From Pradoshia eiseniae (GTDB taxonomy: Bacteria; Bacillota; Bacilli; Bacillales; Pradoshiaceae): a stretch of 64,000 nt of DNA. Below the pieces are notes generated by a model. That model was not told where the DNA came from. It saw only the letters and a list, made by a program, of their open reading frames with translations, and ran no database searches. A program made the position numbers and the translations under genes. Shown one piece after another: positions 18,093 to 25,607 of this stretch (the first letter of the stretch is position 1; the number at the start of each line of letters is the position of its first letter). The DNA is taken from the NCBI RefSeq assembly GCF_002946355.1, contig NZ_PKOZ01000001.1:667931-731930 (forward strand). The letters run 5' to 3'.

Positions 18093-18565
18093 GTAAATAT
18101 GATGTATTGAAATTCTGTTATGACAAGCTTAAGCTAGATGAAATTAAAGTATGGGATGTGCGGCTGCTTGAGGAAGGATTTCCGTATGACGAGTTAGGAT
18201 ATGGTTATGAACCATGGAGAAATTTTGCTTCTATACAAGCTGAGCTCTGGAGGGAATGGGCGGCAATAGCAGAGCTTGCAGAGGAGAAATTGGCAAACCG
18301 TCAAACAAAAGAGTTGAAGCAGGATATGCAGAAGGGGATTATTCTGTTCTTGTCGATTCTCTTCTGGTCGAATAAAAAATCCGTTCAGTTGGACAATCTT
18401 TTAGGAGAAATCCAATCGCTTGCGCATAAACCAGTCAATGCGGATGAGCGGATAGGTTATATTCTTAACAGACCTAATACATATCCTGCCTATATGCAGC
18501 TGAAAAGTCTCATGGAAGAGCAGAAGAAAATGGTCGCCAAACTGATTGCTTTAAAAAAGCTATGA
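18089..18565 (+). CDS. ypoC: YpoC-like protein of unknown function
   Basis: The 158-residue soluble protein is rich in charged and aromatic residues (YGYEPWRNF, ELWREWAAIAELAEEK) and has a predicted helical C-terminus. It holds the ypoC position between nth and ponA. An open frame from 18029 overlaps nth, but the ATGA overlap at 18089-18092 is typical of coupled genes and is used as the start. No catalytic motif is visible, so only the synteny-based name is offered. Confidence 0.75.
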   Translation: MSKYDVLKFCYDKLKLDEIKVWDVRLLEEGFPYDELGYGYEPWRNFASIQAELWREWAAIAELAEEKLANRQTKELKQDMQKGIILFLSILFWSNKKSVQLDNLLGEIQSLAHKPVNADERIGYILNRPNTYPAYMQLKSLMEEQKKMVAKLIALKKL

Positions 18566-18651
18566 GAAAAATAAGTTCTAGTTCTCTGTTATCCAAACTT
18601 TATTTGGTCAAATGCTATGCAAAAGAATAATGTCAATTAAACAAGCAAAAG

Positions 18652-18688
18652 AAAACGAGCAGCCGATAAATTCGGCTGCTCGTTTTTA
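18652..18688. terminator. Bidirectional terminator between ypoC and ponA
   Basis: A 15-bp near-perfect stem (AAAACGAGCAGCCGA with TCGGCTGCTCGTTTT) is flanked by A and T runs, so it can serve the converging ypoC and ponA transcripts. Confidence 0.92.
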
Positions 18689-18691
18689 TTT

Positions 18692-21364
18692 TTATGCTGC
18701 TTTAAACCGGAATTCAAAAGGTTCTCTGATGTAAAAAGGGAGGATGGTGTTCATTACTTCATCCGATTCGTCGGCCGATTGAGGCTCTGCGCCATTATCA
18801 TTACCTGAACCGTTGTTATTTCCATTTCCATTCCCATTACCGTTTCCGTTTCCCTCATCGGTTTGACCTGATTGGTCGTCATTGTCTGTATTCTCTTCAT
18901 TTCCTTGACCTGTTCCGTCTTCAGGGGTATCGGTATTCTCATCCCCGTCTTGCTCTTCACCCGGTTCCGGTACGGCTGGTTCTTCTTCCTCCTGTGGAGG
19001 CTCCTCTTCGGCAATGGCTTCTTCAATGGTTACCGTTGCTGAAGCCGGGTCGCTTTCCATGCCGTCTGACTTAGCAGTGACAGAGAATACATAGGTGCTT
19101 CCTGGCTCTGGGGAATTCATGCTGAATGACATATCAGAAGTAGTTGTCAAAGTAGAGGCAGAACCGCCATTGACTGCGACTTTCACTTCAAATTCAACAT
19201 CTGCTTCAGAGTCGTAATTCCAGCTTACATTTATTTTGTTCGCTTCCGCATCATAGGCTGCGGTTAAACCGCTTGGAGCGGCTAGTTTTTCGTATTTCGT
19301 GGATGTTTTAGTCGGTTCATGGCCTTTTACGAAGTATTCATATACCTTTTGACTTTCAGGTGTATACTCGCTTGCGATTGCCGCTGGGTTAGATCCTTTT
19401 TCAATAGGCAGCTCAACAACAGAGCTTGGCTTTTTAAAATCTTCTGTATCCACGCCAGAGGACATTTCCTGCATCATGGCCTTGAAGACTTTCTGAGCAA
19501 TCTTTGTTTCATTTGGTCCAAGGGTGTTTTCAAATTGATTATCATATCCAGTCCATACAGACATGGTAAAGTTGGTTGTGTAGCCGACAAACCATGAATC
19601 AGGTGACTGAGATTTAGCTATATTATATTTTGCCCGGTCTTCTGCTGAATAGTTAGTCGTTCCTGTTTTACCGGCTACCGGCAGGCCAGGGATATGGGCT
19701 TGTGTTCCTGTTCCTTTAGTCATAACATCCTTAAGGATATCTGTAATCATAAAGGCGGTATAATCCTTCATTGCCACTTCCGACTTAGGCGCTGTCTCAA
19801 GGACCGTATCATTATCACGCAGAACGATTTTCTTAATTACGTGAGGCTTTGTGTACACCCCTTCATTGCCAAATGCCGCATAGGCTCCGGCCATTTGGAG
19901 AGGGGAGGCGCCTTTTTTGACTCCGCCGATGGCTGAGGATTCATAGATTTCTCCAAAATCGATGCCCAGTCTGTTGACGAACTCTCCAGCTTTGTCTGTG
20001 CCAACTTCCTGCAAGGTCTTAACAGCCGGTACGTTATAGGATTTATAAAGAGCTTCGCGCAAGGTGACTTGACCTTTGTATGAGCTATAGGCAGTCCCGA
20101 CCGTTTGGCCGCTGGAATATTGATATTCCTCATCGACCAATGGGTGGTAAGTAGACCATTGCAAGAATTCAAACGCCGGAGCATAATCCAAGATCGGCTT
20201 GATGGTCGAACCAGGCTGTCTGGATTTAAGGTCGGTAGCGTAATTAAAGCCTCGGGCGACTTCTTGGTTACGGCCGCCGCCGATGGCATATATCTCTCCT
20301 GTTTTCGTATCCATGAAGACAGAGCCGACCTGGAATTTATCATTAGGATAGGCGATGTATTTATCTGAATCCAGGATTGTTTCCATTAATTCCTGCGCTT
20401 TAGGATCAATGGAAGTATAGATGGAAAGGCCATCTGTATAAATATTGTAGTCACCAAGCTCTTCAACTTCTTCGATTACTTGGTCAACGATTGCATTATA
20501 TTTCGTTTTGGTCTCTTCACGATTATCTTCAGCGACAAGGCTGTCAGTAAGGCTTTCTGCTTGAGCAGCCGTACGTTCTTCTGCTGTGATGAAACCGGCA
20601 TTTTCCATTGCTTTTAGGACGATATTTCTTCGTTTTTCCGCTTTTTCCGGATGATTAAATGGGTTGTAATTATTTGGACTTTGCGGCATACCAGCAAGAG
20701 TAGCAGCTTCAGCCAGAGTAAGTTCATCTAAATCCTTGCCGAAATAGAGTTTTGAAGCCGTAGAGAATCCATGAATGCCTGAGGACATATATACCTTATT
20801 GACATACATTTCAAAAATTTGTTCCTTGCTGTATTTTTGTTCCAGCTGGAAAGCAAGATACATTTCCTGTACTTTACGTTTAATCGTCTTTTCTGATTGA
20901 AGGAAGGAGTTTTTGACTACCTGCTGGGTGATGGTGCTTCCTCCTTGTGAGCCGAAACCGCCAGTAATATTGGCAACAATAGCTCCGCCGACACGAATGA
21001 TATCAATCCCATGATGCTTATAGAATCGAACGTCTTCAATCGCGAGAACTGCTTCTTCCATTAATTTTGGAATATCTTTATACTCTACATAATCCCGTGT
21101 CTCAGAACCAATCTCTGTATAGATTTCTCCGTTTTTATCATAAATCTTTGAAGAGATTGGATCTATGAGAGATTTTTCATCAATCTTTGGTGCAGTGGAA
21201 ATATAGTATGCGAATACGCCTCCAACCGCAACGGCTGCAACGATGCAGAGCATCAGTAAGATAACAGCGATACGCTTGATGAGTCCTTTCGATTGTTTCT
21301 TCTGTTTTTTATTTTTTTGTGCGAGCTTTCTTTTTTCTTCTCTTGTTTTATATTGATCTGACAT
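18692..21364 (-). CDS. ponA: Class A penicillin-binding protein 1A/1B with FN3 domain and acidic Gly/Asn tail
   Basis: This bifunctional peptidoglycan synthase has, in order, a cytoplasmic basic tail, one membrane anchor (about residues 31-53), and a GT51 glycosyltransferase domain with EDVRFYKHHGID and GGSTITQQVVKNS. The transpeptidase domain follows with the active-site serine in RQPGSTIKPI, then SYN in YKSYNVPAV and VAGKTGTTNYS. A fibronectin type III-like domain is at about 705-790. A long acidic tail with alternating Gly-Asn ends the 890-residue protein. It is expressed with recU, 18 bases upstream on the same strand, as in B. subtilis. Confidence 0.96.
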   Translation of the reverse strand: MSDQYKTREEKRKLAQKNKKQKKQSKGLIKRIAVILLMLCIVAAVAVGGVFAYYISTAPKIDEKSLIDPISSKIYDKNGEIYTEIGSETRDYVEYKDIPKLMEEAVLAIEDVRFYKHHGIDIIRVGGAIVANITGGFGSQGGSTITQQVVKNSFLQSEKTIKRKVQEMYLAFQLEQKYSKEQIFEMYVNKVYMSSGIHGFSTASKLYFGKDLDELTLAEAATLAGMPQSPNNYNPFNHPEKAEKRRNIVLKAMENAGFITAEERTAAQAESLTDSLVAEDNREETKTKYNAIVDQVIEEVEELGDYNIYTDGLSIYTSIDPKAQELMETILDSDKYIAYPNDKFQVGSVFMDTKTGEIYAIGGGRNQEVARGFNYATDLKSRQPGSTIKPILDYAPAFEFLQWSTYHPLVDEEYQYSSGQTVGTAYSSYKGQVTLREALYKSYNVPAVKTLQEVGTDKAGEFVNRLGIDFGEIYESSAIGGVKKGASPLQMAGAYAAFGNEGVYTKPHVIKKIVLRDNDTVLETAPKSEVAMKDYTAFMITDILKDVMTKGTGTQAHIPGLPVAGKTGTTNYSAEDRAKYNIAKSQSPDSWFVGYTTNFTMSVWTGYDNQFENTLGPNETKIAQKVFKAMMQEMSSGVDTEDFKKPSSVVELPIEKGSNPAAIASEYTPESQKVYEYFVKGHEPTKTSTKYEKLAAPSGLTAAYDAEANKINVSWNYDSEADVEFEVKVAVNGGSASTLTTTSDMSFSMNSPEPGSTYVFSVTAKSDGMESDPASATVTIEEAIAEEEPPQEEEEPAVPEPGEEQDGDENTDTPEDGTGQGNEENTDNDDQSGQTDEGNGNGNGNGNGNNNGSGNDNGAEPQSADESDEVMNTILPFYIREPFEFRFKAA

Positions 21365-21382
21365 TAATGATTACCCTTCCTT

Positions 21383-22006
21383 TCAGGATAAATCCCATTC
21401 AAACTTCCTCATTATAATCTTAATATAATCAATCCTTGGTGCATAGCCTATAGGAATTAAATCGCCGAAGCGTTCAATATCTTTCTTGGGGATGGATTTC
21501 CTTCCTCCGGCAAGCATTTCATTCCAATAGGAGATAAGGGTTTCGGCTGGTAAATAATAAATCTCCTCAGTTTGGCTGAAACGTATAATGATGAAGGCGA
21601 TTCCGCCGTGGTCTAACACATTTTGCATATGGATGATTTGATGTTCATGAAAGTTCTTCAATGGAAATGAAGTTTGAAGTTTCGTTTCCTTTGCCTCAAA
21701 ATCAATGTATCGTCCTTTATATACTCCGTTATAGTCTGTAGTGGAAGCTTGCTTGAAGTAGGCTTCCTTAATGACCGCAGCACTCCTTTTCGGGTAAGAG
21801 ACATTTACTATTTGTACTGGGGTTGGTTTTTTATGGACAATCGCGATATTATTCTCAATATAGTACTGGTTTGTCTCATTCAAATCTTCTTCCAGTGTCA
21901 TACCTCTGTTTGAGTAGTCCAGTTTTTTCTGAGCAGGCTTTGTTGCTTGATTTTGATTGTTCTGTACTGGGATATATTTTTTCCCATTAGGATATCTTAT
22001 AGCCAT
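21383..22006 (-). CDS. recU: Holliday junction resolvase RecU
   Basis: RecU cleaves Holliday junctions and modulates RecA in Firmicutes recombination and chromosome segregation. The 207-residue protein shows [17 protein letters not shown] near residue 32, the [10 protein letters not shown] loop, and the nuclease core [16 protein letters not shown] with the D-x-E-x-K metal site. The C-terminal [10 protein letters not shown] helix is also present. GGAGGG precedes the ATG at 22006. It is transcribed with ponA. Confidence 0.95.
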   Translation of the reverse strand: MAIRYPNGKKYIPVQNNQNQATKPAQKKLDYSNRGMTLEEDLNETNQYYIENNIAIVHKKPTPVQIVNVSYPKRSAAVIKEAYFKQASTTDYNGVYKGRYIDFEAKETKLQTSFPLKNFHEHQIIHMQNVLDHGGIAFIIIRFSQTEEIYYLPAETLISYWNEMLAGGRKSIPKKDIERFGDLIPIGYAPRIDYIKIIMRKFEWDLS

Positions 22007-22309
22007 AGTATCCCTCCAAGTCCAACCTAATCATAACAAAAATAATGTGAGAATTGTAAAAAACATCATATTCTATGACTGACAATATTTTTCATAATTC
22101 CACATTCTACTCCTTTTGGGTGATTTTGCATAAGGGGAACGAATACCATCGGCACAACAATGGTAAGAGAAGTTTATTATAATTGTGCCAATTCGTCAAA
22201 GGGGCGTGAATGGAGAGAATCTGGAGCGGATATAAATTGATGAATAGACAAAAAGAACCAGTGCGACTCTGTAAGTACTGGTTCTTTTCGTTGGGGATTT
22301 GAGTTCTTA
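22007..22309. other. Intergenic region between recU and sspM
   Basis: An AT-rich spacer that must hold the recU promoter on the minus strand; a TATGAT-type -10 is near 22034 but with a poorly spaced -35. It also holds the sspM terminator. No open frame with a ribosome site was found. Confidence 0.5.
22251..22288 (-). terminator. Terminator of sspM
   Basis: A 12-bp inverted repeat (AAAAGAACCAGT with ACTGGTTCTTTT) ends in a T run on the minus strand, 22 bases after the sspM stop. Confidence 0.82.
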
Positions 22310-22420
22310 TTAAGTGGATGGACGGTCTGGTCCGTCCAGTTTAGGGTTTCCTGTATTATTTTTAGGAATGCTTTTCTTTTTCTCATTTTGTGCCTTTGAG
22401 TTGTTGTTTTTATTTTTCAT
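22310..22420 (-). CDS. sspM: Small acid-soluble spore protein M
   Basis: This 36-residue, lysine- and asparagine-rich peptide ends in KLDGPDRPST. The end closely resembles the LGGPNRPST end of B. subtilis SspM, a minor small acid-soluble protein of the spore core. A perfect AGGAGG ribosome site lies 8 bases before its ATG at 22420, and a strong terminator follows. Expression from a forespore (sigma-G) promoter is expected from the family; a clear -35/-10 pair was not identified. The location beside the ypp genes supports the call. Confidence 0.82.
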   Translation of the reverse strand: MKNKNNNSKAQNEKKKSIPKNNTGNPKLDGPDRPST

Positions 22421-22605
22421 GTTCTGCACCTCCTGACATATAGATTCTCTCCTCACCAAGTTTTTTATGCATTGTGTCGAAGGTATGAAGAGGTCCTTTC
22501 ATTGCGTGTTTCTTTGCCGATATACTTCTAGTTTTGTCGGCACGGAAGGGATACAAGGATAGAGGGCGAAACCTTACAGTTAAGAAGATGAAAGGGGTGC
22601 ATGTC

Positions 22606-22887
22606 ATGAGTTCCAAAGAAAAGCTTGTATCTATCTTGAAGGAGTTAGAAGAGGAAATCACTGCCCTGGAAGAAGAAATGATCAGTAAAACGAAAAAAGA
22701 ATATGAGGACACACTGTCTGATTTTCATTTATTCATAAAGAATCGCTCCAGAGAAATGGAGGCAAGTATCGACGTCGTGGAAAACAAATTGAATCAGCAT
22801 TTGAAGTACAGGAGCAAAGACGGCGGGCTGGGCAGCATACCGGGCCATGGAGGCAGCATAAAGGTAGCATATGTACCGGATTTCTGA
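22606..22887 (+). CDS. Hypothetical coiled-coil protein between sspM and yppE
   Basis: The 93-residue product is not recognised. It is a charged helical protein: residues 5-65 form a probable coiled coil (KLVSILKELEEEITALEEEM and onwards), followed by a glycine-rich end (GGLGSIPGHGGS) and VAYVPDF. The ATG at 22606 follows AAAGGGG with suitable spacing; an upstream in-frame ATG at 22588 is possible. It occupies the place of yppD/yppF-type small genes in B. subtilis, but no sequence match is claimed. Confidence 0.7.
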   Translation: MSSKEKLVSILKELEEEITALEEEMISKTKKEYEDTLSDFHLFIKNRSREMEASIDVVENKLNQHLKYRSKDGGLGSIPGHGGSIKVAYVPDF

Positions 22888-22942
22888 TAATTTTAAGTTG
22901 GGTACAAAAAGGTAGATAAGACAAAAATAAGGATGACTTGGC

Positions 22943-23293
22943 ATGACACAGGAATTATACAATTTAACCGACCAGCTGCTTAAAAAAGTAGCGGAGGCAG
23001 AAGATATTTATCGGCGGGCTAGGGAGGAAGAGCTGACATTTGACTTCTATCAGGACGTTAAGCCTTATGCTGATGAAGTAAAGGCAATGGCTGACAGATG
23101 GGCAGATCTTGCCGGTGAATGGCAGAAGAGGATGAAGCCTAGACAAATCAGTCCGCTCCAAATCCAAAACACACACAATAACCTATTGCAGGTTTCTGTT
23201 CACTGTCATATCCCGCAATCGAGCAAGGCGCGATTCATAAAGCATTGCCATGCAGCTGCCTTTGTTCTTGAACAAGTGAAAAGGGAAATATGA
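22943..23293 (+). CDS. yppE: YppE family protein (DUF1798)
   Basis: The 116-residue helical protein matches the YppE pattern, with LTDQLLKKVAEAEDIYRRA at the N-terminus, the FDFYQDVKPYADEVKAMADR helix, and the conserved end NTHNNLLQVSVHCHIPQSS plus KHCHAAAFVLEQV. The family forms a small four-helix bundle of unknown function. It lies between the hypothetical coiled-coil gene and yppG, with a weak terminator after it. Confidence 0.85.
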   Translation: MTQELYNLTDQLLKKVAEAEDIYRRAREEELTFDFYQDVKPYADEVKAMADRWADLAGEWQKRMKPRQISPLQIQNTHNNLLQVSVHCHIPQSSKARFIKHCHAAAFVLEQVKREI

Positions 23294-23298
23294 TTAGT

Positions 23299-23332
23299 AA
23301 GCCTGGTTTCCATATGTGGAATCAGGCTTTTT
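23299..23332 (+). terminator. Terminator after yppE
   Basis: AAGCCTG pairs with CAGGCTT, with inner TTCCA/TGGAA pairing, followed by a short T run. Confidence 0.75.
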
Positions 23333-23406
23333 AGATGAAGAGAAATGCACTCATAGCCGTTTTTCTCATATATTAACCTTGAGTAAAGAGAACGGAGGAG
23401 GATGGC

Positions 23407-24072
23407 ATGCTTAAAGACCTTCTAAAGAAGAAAAAGCAAAGGCAGGGGCCTGATCCAAATTCAGTGATGAATTGGCAGTCTGGCATGCCCTATTATGAGT
23501 ATCAGACAAATGGGATGAATTATTTTCATGGGGGAATGGCTGCACCGTCGGGAGGGCAGGCACAAGGATGGCCGGTGTATGGTGAACAGCAGCAAATGTA
23601 TCAAGCTTCCGAACGATTCGATTCACAGCTGCCAAATCAGGGCTACTACGGCCCGTTAATGAATCCGTACATGCCTGACCCATATCAGATGCCGCCTATA
23701 CAGAATCAAGCAGTGAATCCAATGCAGAACCAAATGCCTTATGTTTATCAGTCTAATCAGCCGGCACCGGAGATGAATCCTTATCCAAAGCAGCCGTCAA
23801 ATCCATTCCAAAACCCGCTCTATCAGCAGGATGAGGACTTTTATCCCCTGCAGCAGCCGATGATGAATGTGACGCATCCCTATCCAAAGCCAAGCTTTCT
23901 TCAAAAGAGCCAGGGGAATAATATATCCTCTGTACTAAATCAGTTTAAAAATCCGGAGGGCAGCATAGATTTTAATAAAATGATGGATACGACCGGCCAG
24001 ATGCTGAACACGATGAACCAAGTGTCGAATCTCGTGAAAGGAGTTGGGTCCATCTTCAAAGCGGGAACATAA
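23407..24072 (+). CDS. yppG: YppG-like protein, Gln/Pro/Met/Asn-rich
   Basis: The 221-residue protein has a short basic N-terminus (LKDLLKKKKQRQG) and a long low-complexity centre rich in Q, P, N, M and Y (for example NPMQNQMPYVYQSNQP). A C-terminal amphipathic segment follows (SSVLNQFKNPEGSIDFNKM to NLVKGVGSIFKAGT), which is the YppG family mark. Such composition is common in spore coat and surface-associated proteins, but the role is unknown. It holds the yppG position and ends just before a bidirectional terminator. Confidence 0.8.
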   Translation: MLKDLLKKKKQRQGPDPNSVMNWQSGMPYYEYQTNGMNYFHGGMAAPSGGQAQGWPVYGEQQQMYQASERFDSQLPNQGYYGPLMNPYMPDPYQMPPIQNQAVNPMQNQMPYVYQSNQPAPEMNPYPKQPSNPFQNPLYQQDEDFYPLQQPMMNVTHPYPKPSFLQKSQGNNISSVLNQFKNPEGSIDFNKMMDTTGQMLNTMNQVSNLVKGVGSIFKAGT

Positions 24073-24102
24073 AAAACTGCCGTCAACCTGTCGGCAGTTT
24101 TT
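24073..24102. terminator. Bidirectional terminator between yppG and the Hsp20 gene
   Basis: AAAACTGCCG pairs with CGGCAGTTTT around a 9-base loop, starting at the yppG stop. T runs occur on both strands. Confidence 0.85.
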
Positions 24103-24119
24103 GTTATGATAAAAATAAA

Positions 24120-24569
24120 TTAACGGATGGAAATCCGGCGTTTTTTTGATTTCGGCACAGATACGGTTAAAAGGCCATTTTCGTGCGTCGCTTGGATGTT
24201 CTCTTCGTCTATCGGCTGTGAGAAGGTGAAGCTTCTTGCTTTCTTTCGTCTTTCTACAGCAGAAATTGTTCCCTTTTCTTGGTTAGCTGTCCTGCGCTCC
24301 TCTGTTTCATAGGAAATGGTCAGCCGGTTTCCTGAGATATCGATCTCTATCATGCTTTTTTCGATGCCGGCAATATGGGCATGAATGATATAATGTGTAT
24401 CCGTCTCTTCCCATTCTATCGGGAAGCTTGAAAAAAGATTTTGATTCTGGAAGAAGCCATCCATTGATTGCAATAATCCATTTCCGGTTTTCTCTGACAG
24501 GAGATGGTCCATTTGGGAAATGAATTGGCGGAAAGGTTCCATTAATTCGTTCCGATTGTTATTAGCCAT
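24120..24569 (-). CDS. Hsp20/alpha-crystallin family small heat-shock protein
   Basis: The 149-residue protein has an N-terminal region (about residues 1-50) and an alpha-crystallin domain running from WEETDTHYIIHAHIAGIEKS through the loop to ENGLLTVSVPKSKK. The hydrophobic G-x-L pattern GLLTVSVP is present, and the C-terminal IxI-like anchor is RISIR. Small heat-shock proteins hold unfolding proteins; several Bacillus members are coat-associated (CotM, CotP). GGGAGG at the expected distance fixes the ATG at 24569 rather than the longer frame. Confidence 0.85.
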   Translation of the reverse strand: MANNNRNELMEPFRQFISQMDHLLSEKTGNGLLQSMDGFFQNQNLFSSFPIEWEETDTHYIIHAHIAGIEKSMIEIDISGNRLTISYETEERRTANQEKGTISAVERRKKARSFTFSQPIDEENIQATHENGLLTVSVPKSKKRRISIR

Positions 24570-24733
24570 GGTTAATTCCTCCCTAGGTTTGAATTCTACC
24601 CATATCATATGCACTCCTTCATTTTTAGGTCAGTCGAAGTTTGCGTAGGAGAAAATAAAATGGGGTATAAATCATTTAATCAGATAAGGTACACTATAAG
24701 GAATACATATTACATGTGAAGGGAGTTAGGATC

Positions 24734-25513
24734 ATGGCTGAACAAGTGAAGCTTGCTTACAGAGAGTCAGGAAAGGGGAAGAATATTGTCCTGATTCATG
24801 TCTTTTGCGGAAATAAGGATTACTGGAAGGAGATCGAGACACGCCTTTCATCTTCCTACCATGTTTGGGTACTGGATATGAGAGGACACGGGGAGACTGA
24901 GGCGACAGAGCCAGGTTACAGCATTCACGATATGGCGGAGGATGTATATGAATTTATAGAGGATAAGAACCTTCAGGATGTGTTCTTATTCGGTCATTCG
25001 ATGGGTGGATATATTACGCTTGATTTTGCACGGAATCATCCGGATGTGCTCTCTGGCTACGGTCTTATTCATTCCACAGCGTATCCAGACAGTGAAGAGG
25101 CGAAGAAGAAGCGTTCAGCTGGTGTGTCCAAAGTGATGGAGCAGGGTGTGAATTTATTTGTTAAAGAGCTTGTGCCCAATCTTGTCGCTGAAAAAACGAA
25201 AGAAAACAATCAGTCGATTATCGGTAAATTATTCGATATCGGGATCGAGACTAATCCAAAAGGTGTCATAGGAGCTTTAAAGGCCATGCGTGACAGGGAG
25301 GATCTGAGCAGTGTCCTAGAGGATAATAAGCTTCCCGTCTTGCTTGTCGCCGGAGCGGAGGATAAGGTCGTACCGCCTGAGAAAACCTTTATTGCAAATG
25401 GCAGCCATGTGAATCAGGTGTTGATTGAGAAGGCTGGTCATATGGGGATTTTTGAAACGCCTGATGAGGTCAGCCGTGCCATCGCCTCATTTGTGGATGA
25501 ACATTCAAAGTAA
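24734..25513 (+). CDS. Alpha/beta hydrolase
   Basis: The 259-residue protein has a complete alpha/beta hydrolase triad. The nucleophile is in FGHSMGGY (near residue 93), the acid in GAEDKVVPP (near 212), and the histidine in KAGHMGIFETPDEV (near 235). LDMRGHGETEATEPGY is the typical cap-entry segment of the esterase/haloperoxidase group. An in-frame GTG lies at 24716, but AAGGGAG just after it serves the ATG at 24734. It is monocistronic with its own terminator. The substrate is unknown. Confidence 0.82.
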   Translation: MAEQVKLAYRESGKGKNIVLIHVFCGNKDYWKEIETRLSSSYHVWVLDMRGHGETEATEPGYSIHDMAEDVYEFIEDKNLQDVFLFGHSMGGYITLDFARNHPDVLSGYGLIHSTAYPDSEEAKKKRSAGVSKVMEQGVNLFVKELVPNLVAEKTKENNQSIIGKLFDIGIETNPKGVIGALKAMRDREDLSSVLEDNKLPVLLVAGAEDKVVPPEKTFIANGSHVNQVLIEKAGHMGIFETPDEVSRAIASFVDEHSK

Positions 25514-25523
25514 TGAATTAATT

Positions 25524-25553
25524 GCCGCGTCCGCGAAAAGATGCGGCTTTTTT
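25524..25553 (+). terminator. Terminator after the alpha/beta hydrolase gene
   Basis: An 8-bp stem (GCCGCGTC with GATGCGGC, one G-U pair) is followed by seven T residues. Confidence 0.9.
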
Positions 25554-25607
25554 CTTCACAAGAGAACGTTCATTCGGTTACAATGATGACAGAAATGAGG
25601 TGTGAAC

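Noticed and set aside
19837-20343. A 168-codon minus-strand frame inside ponA
   Set aside because: It is in a different frame from ponA, shows no domain, and lies wholly within a clear transpeptidase coding region.
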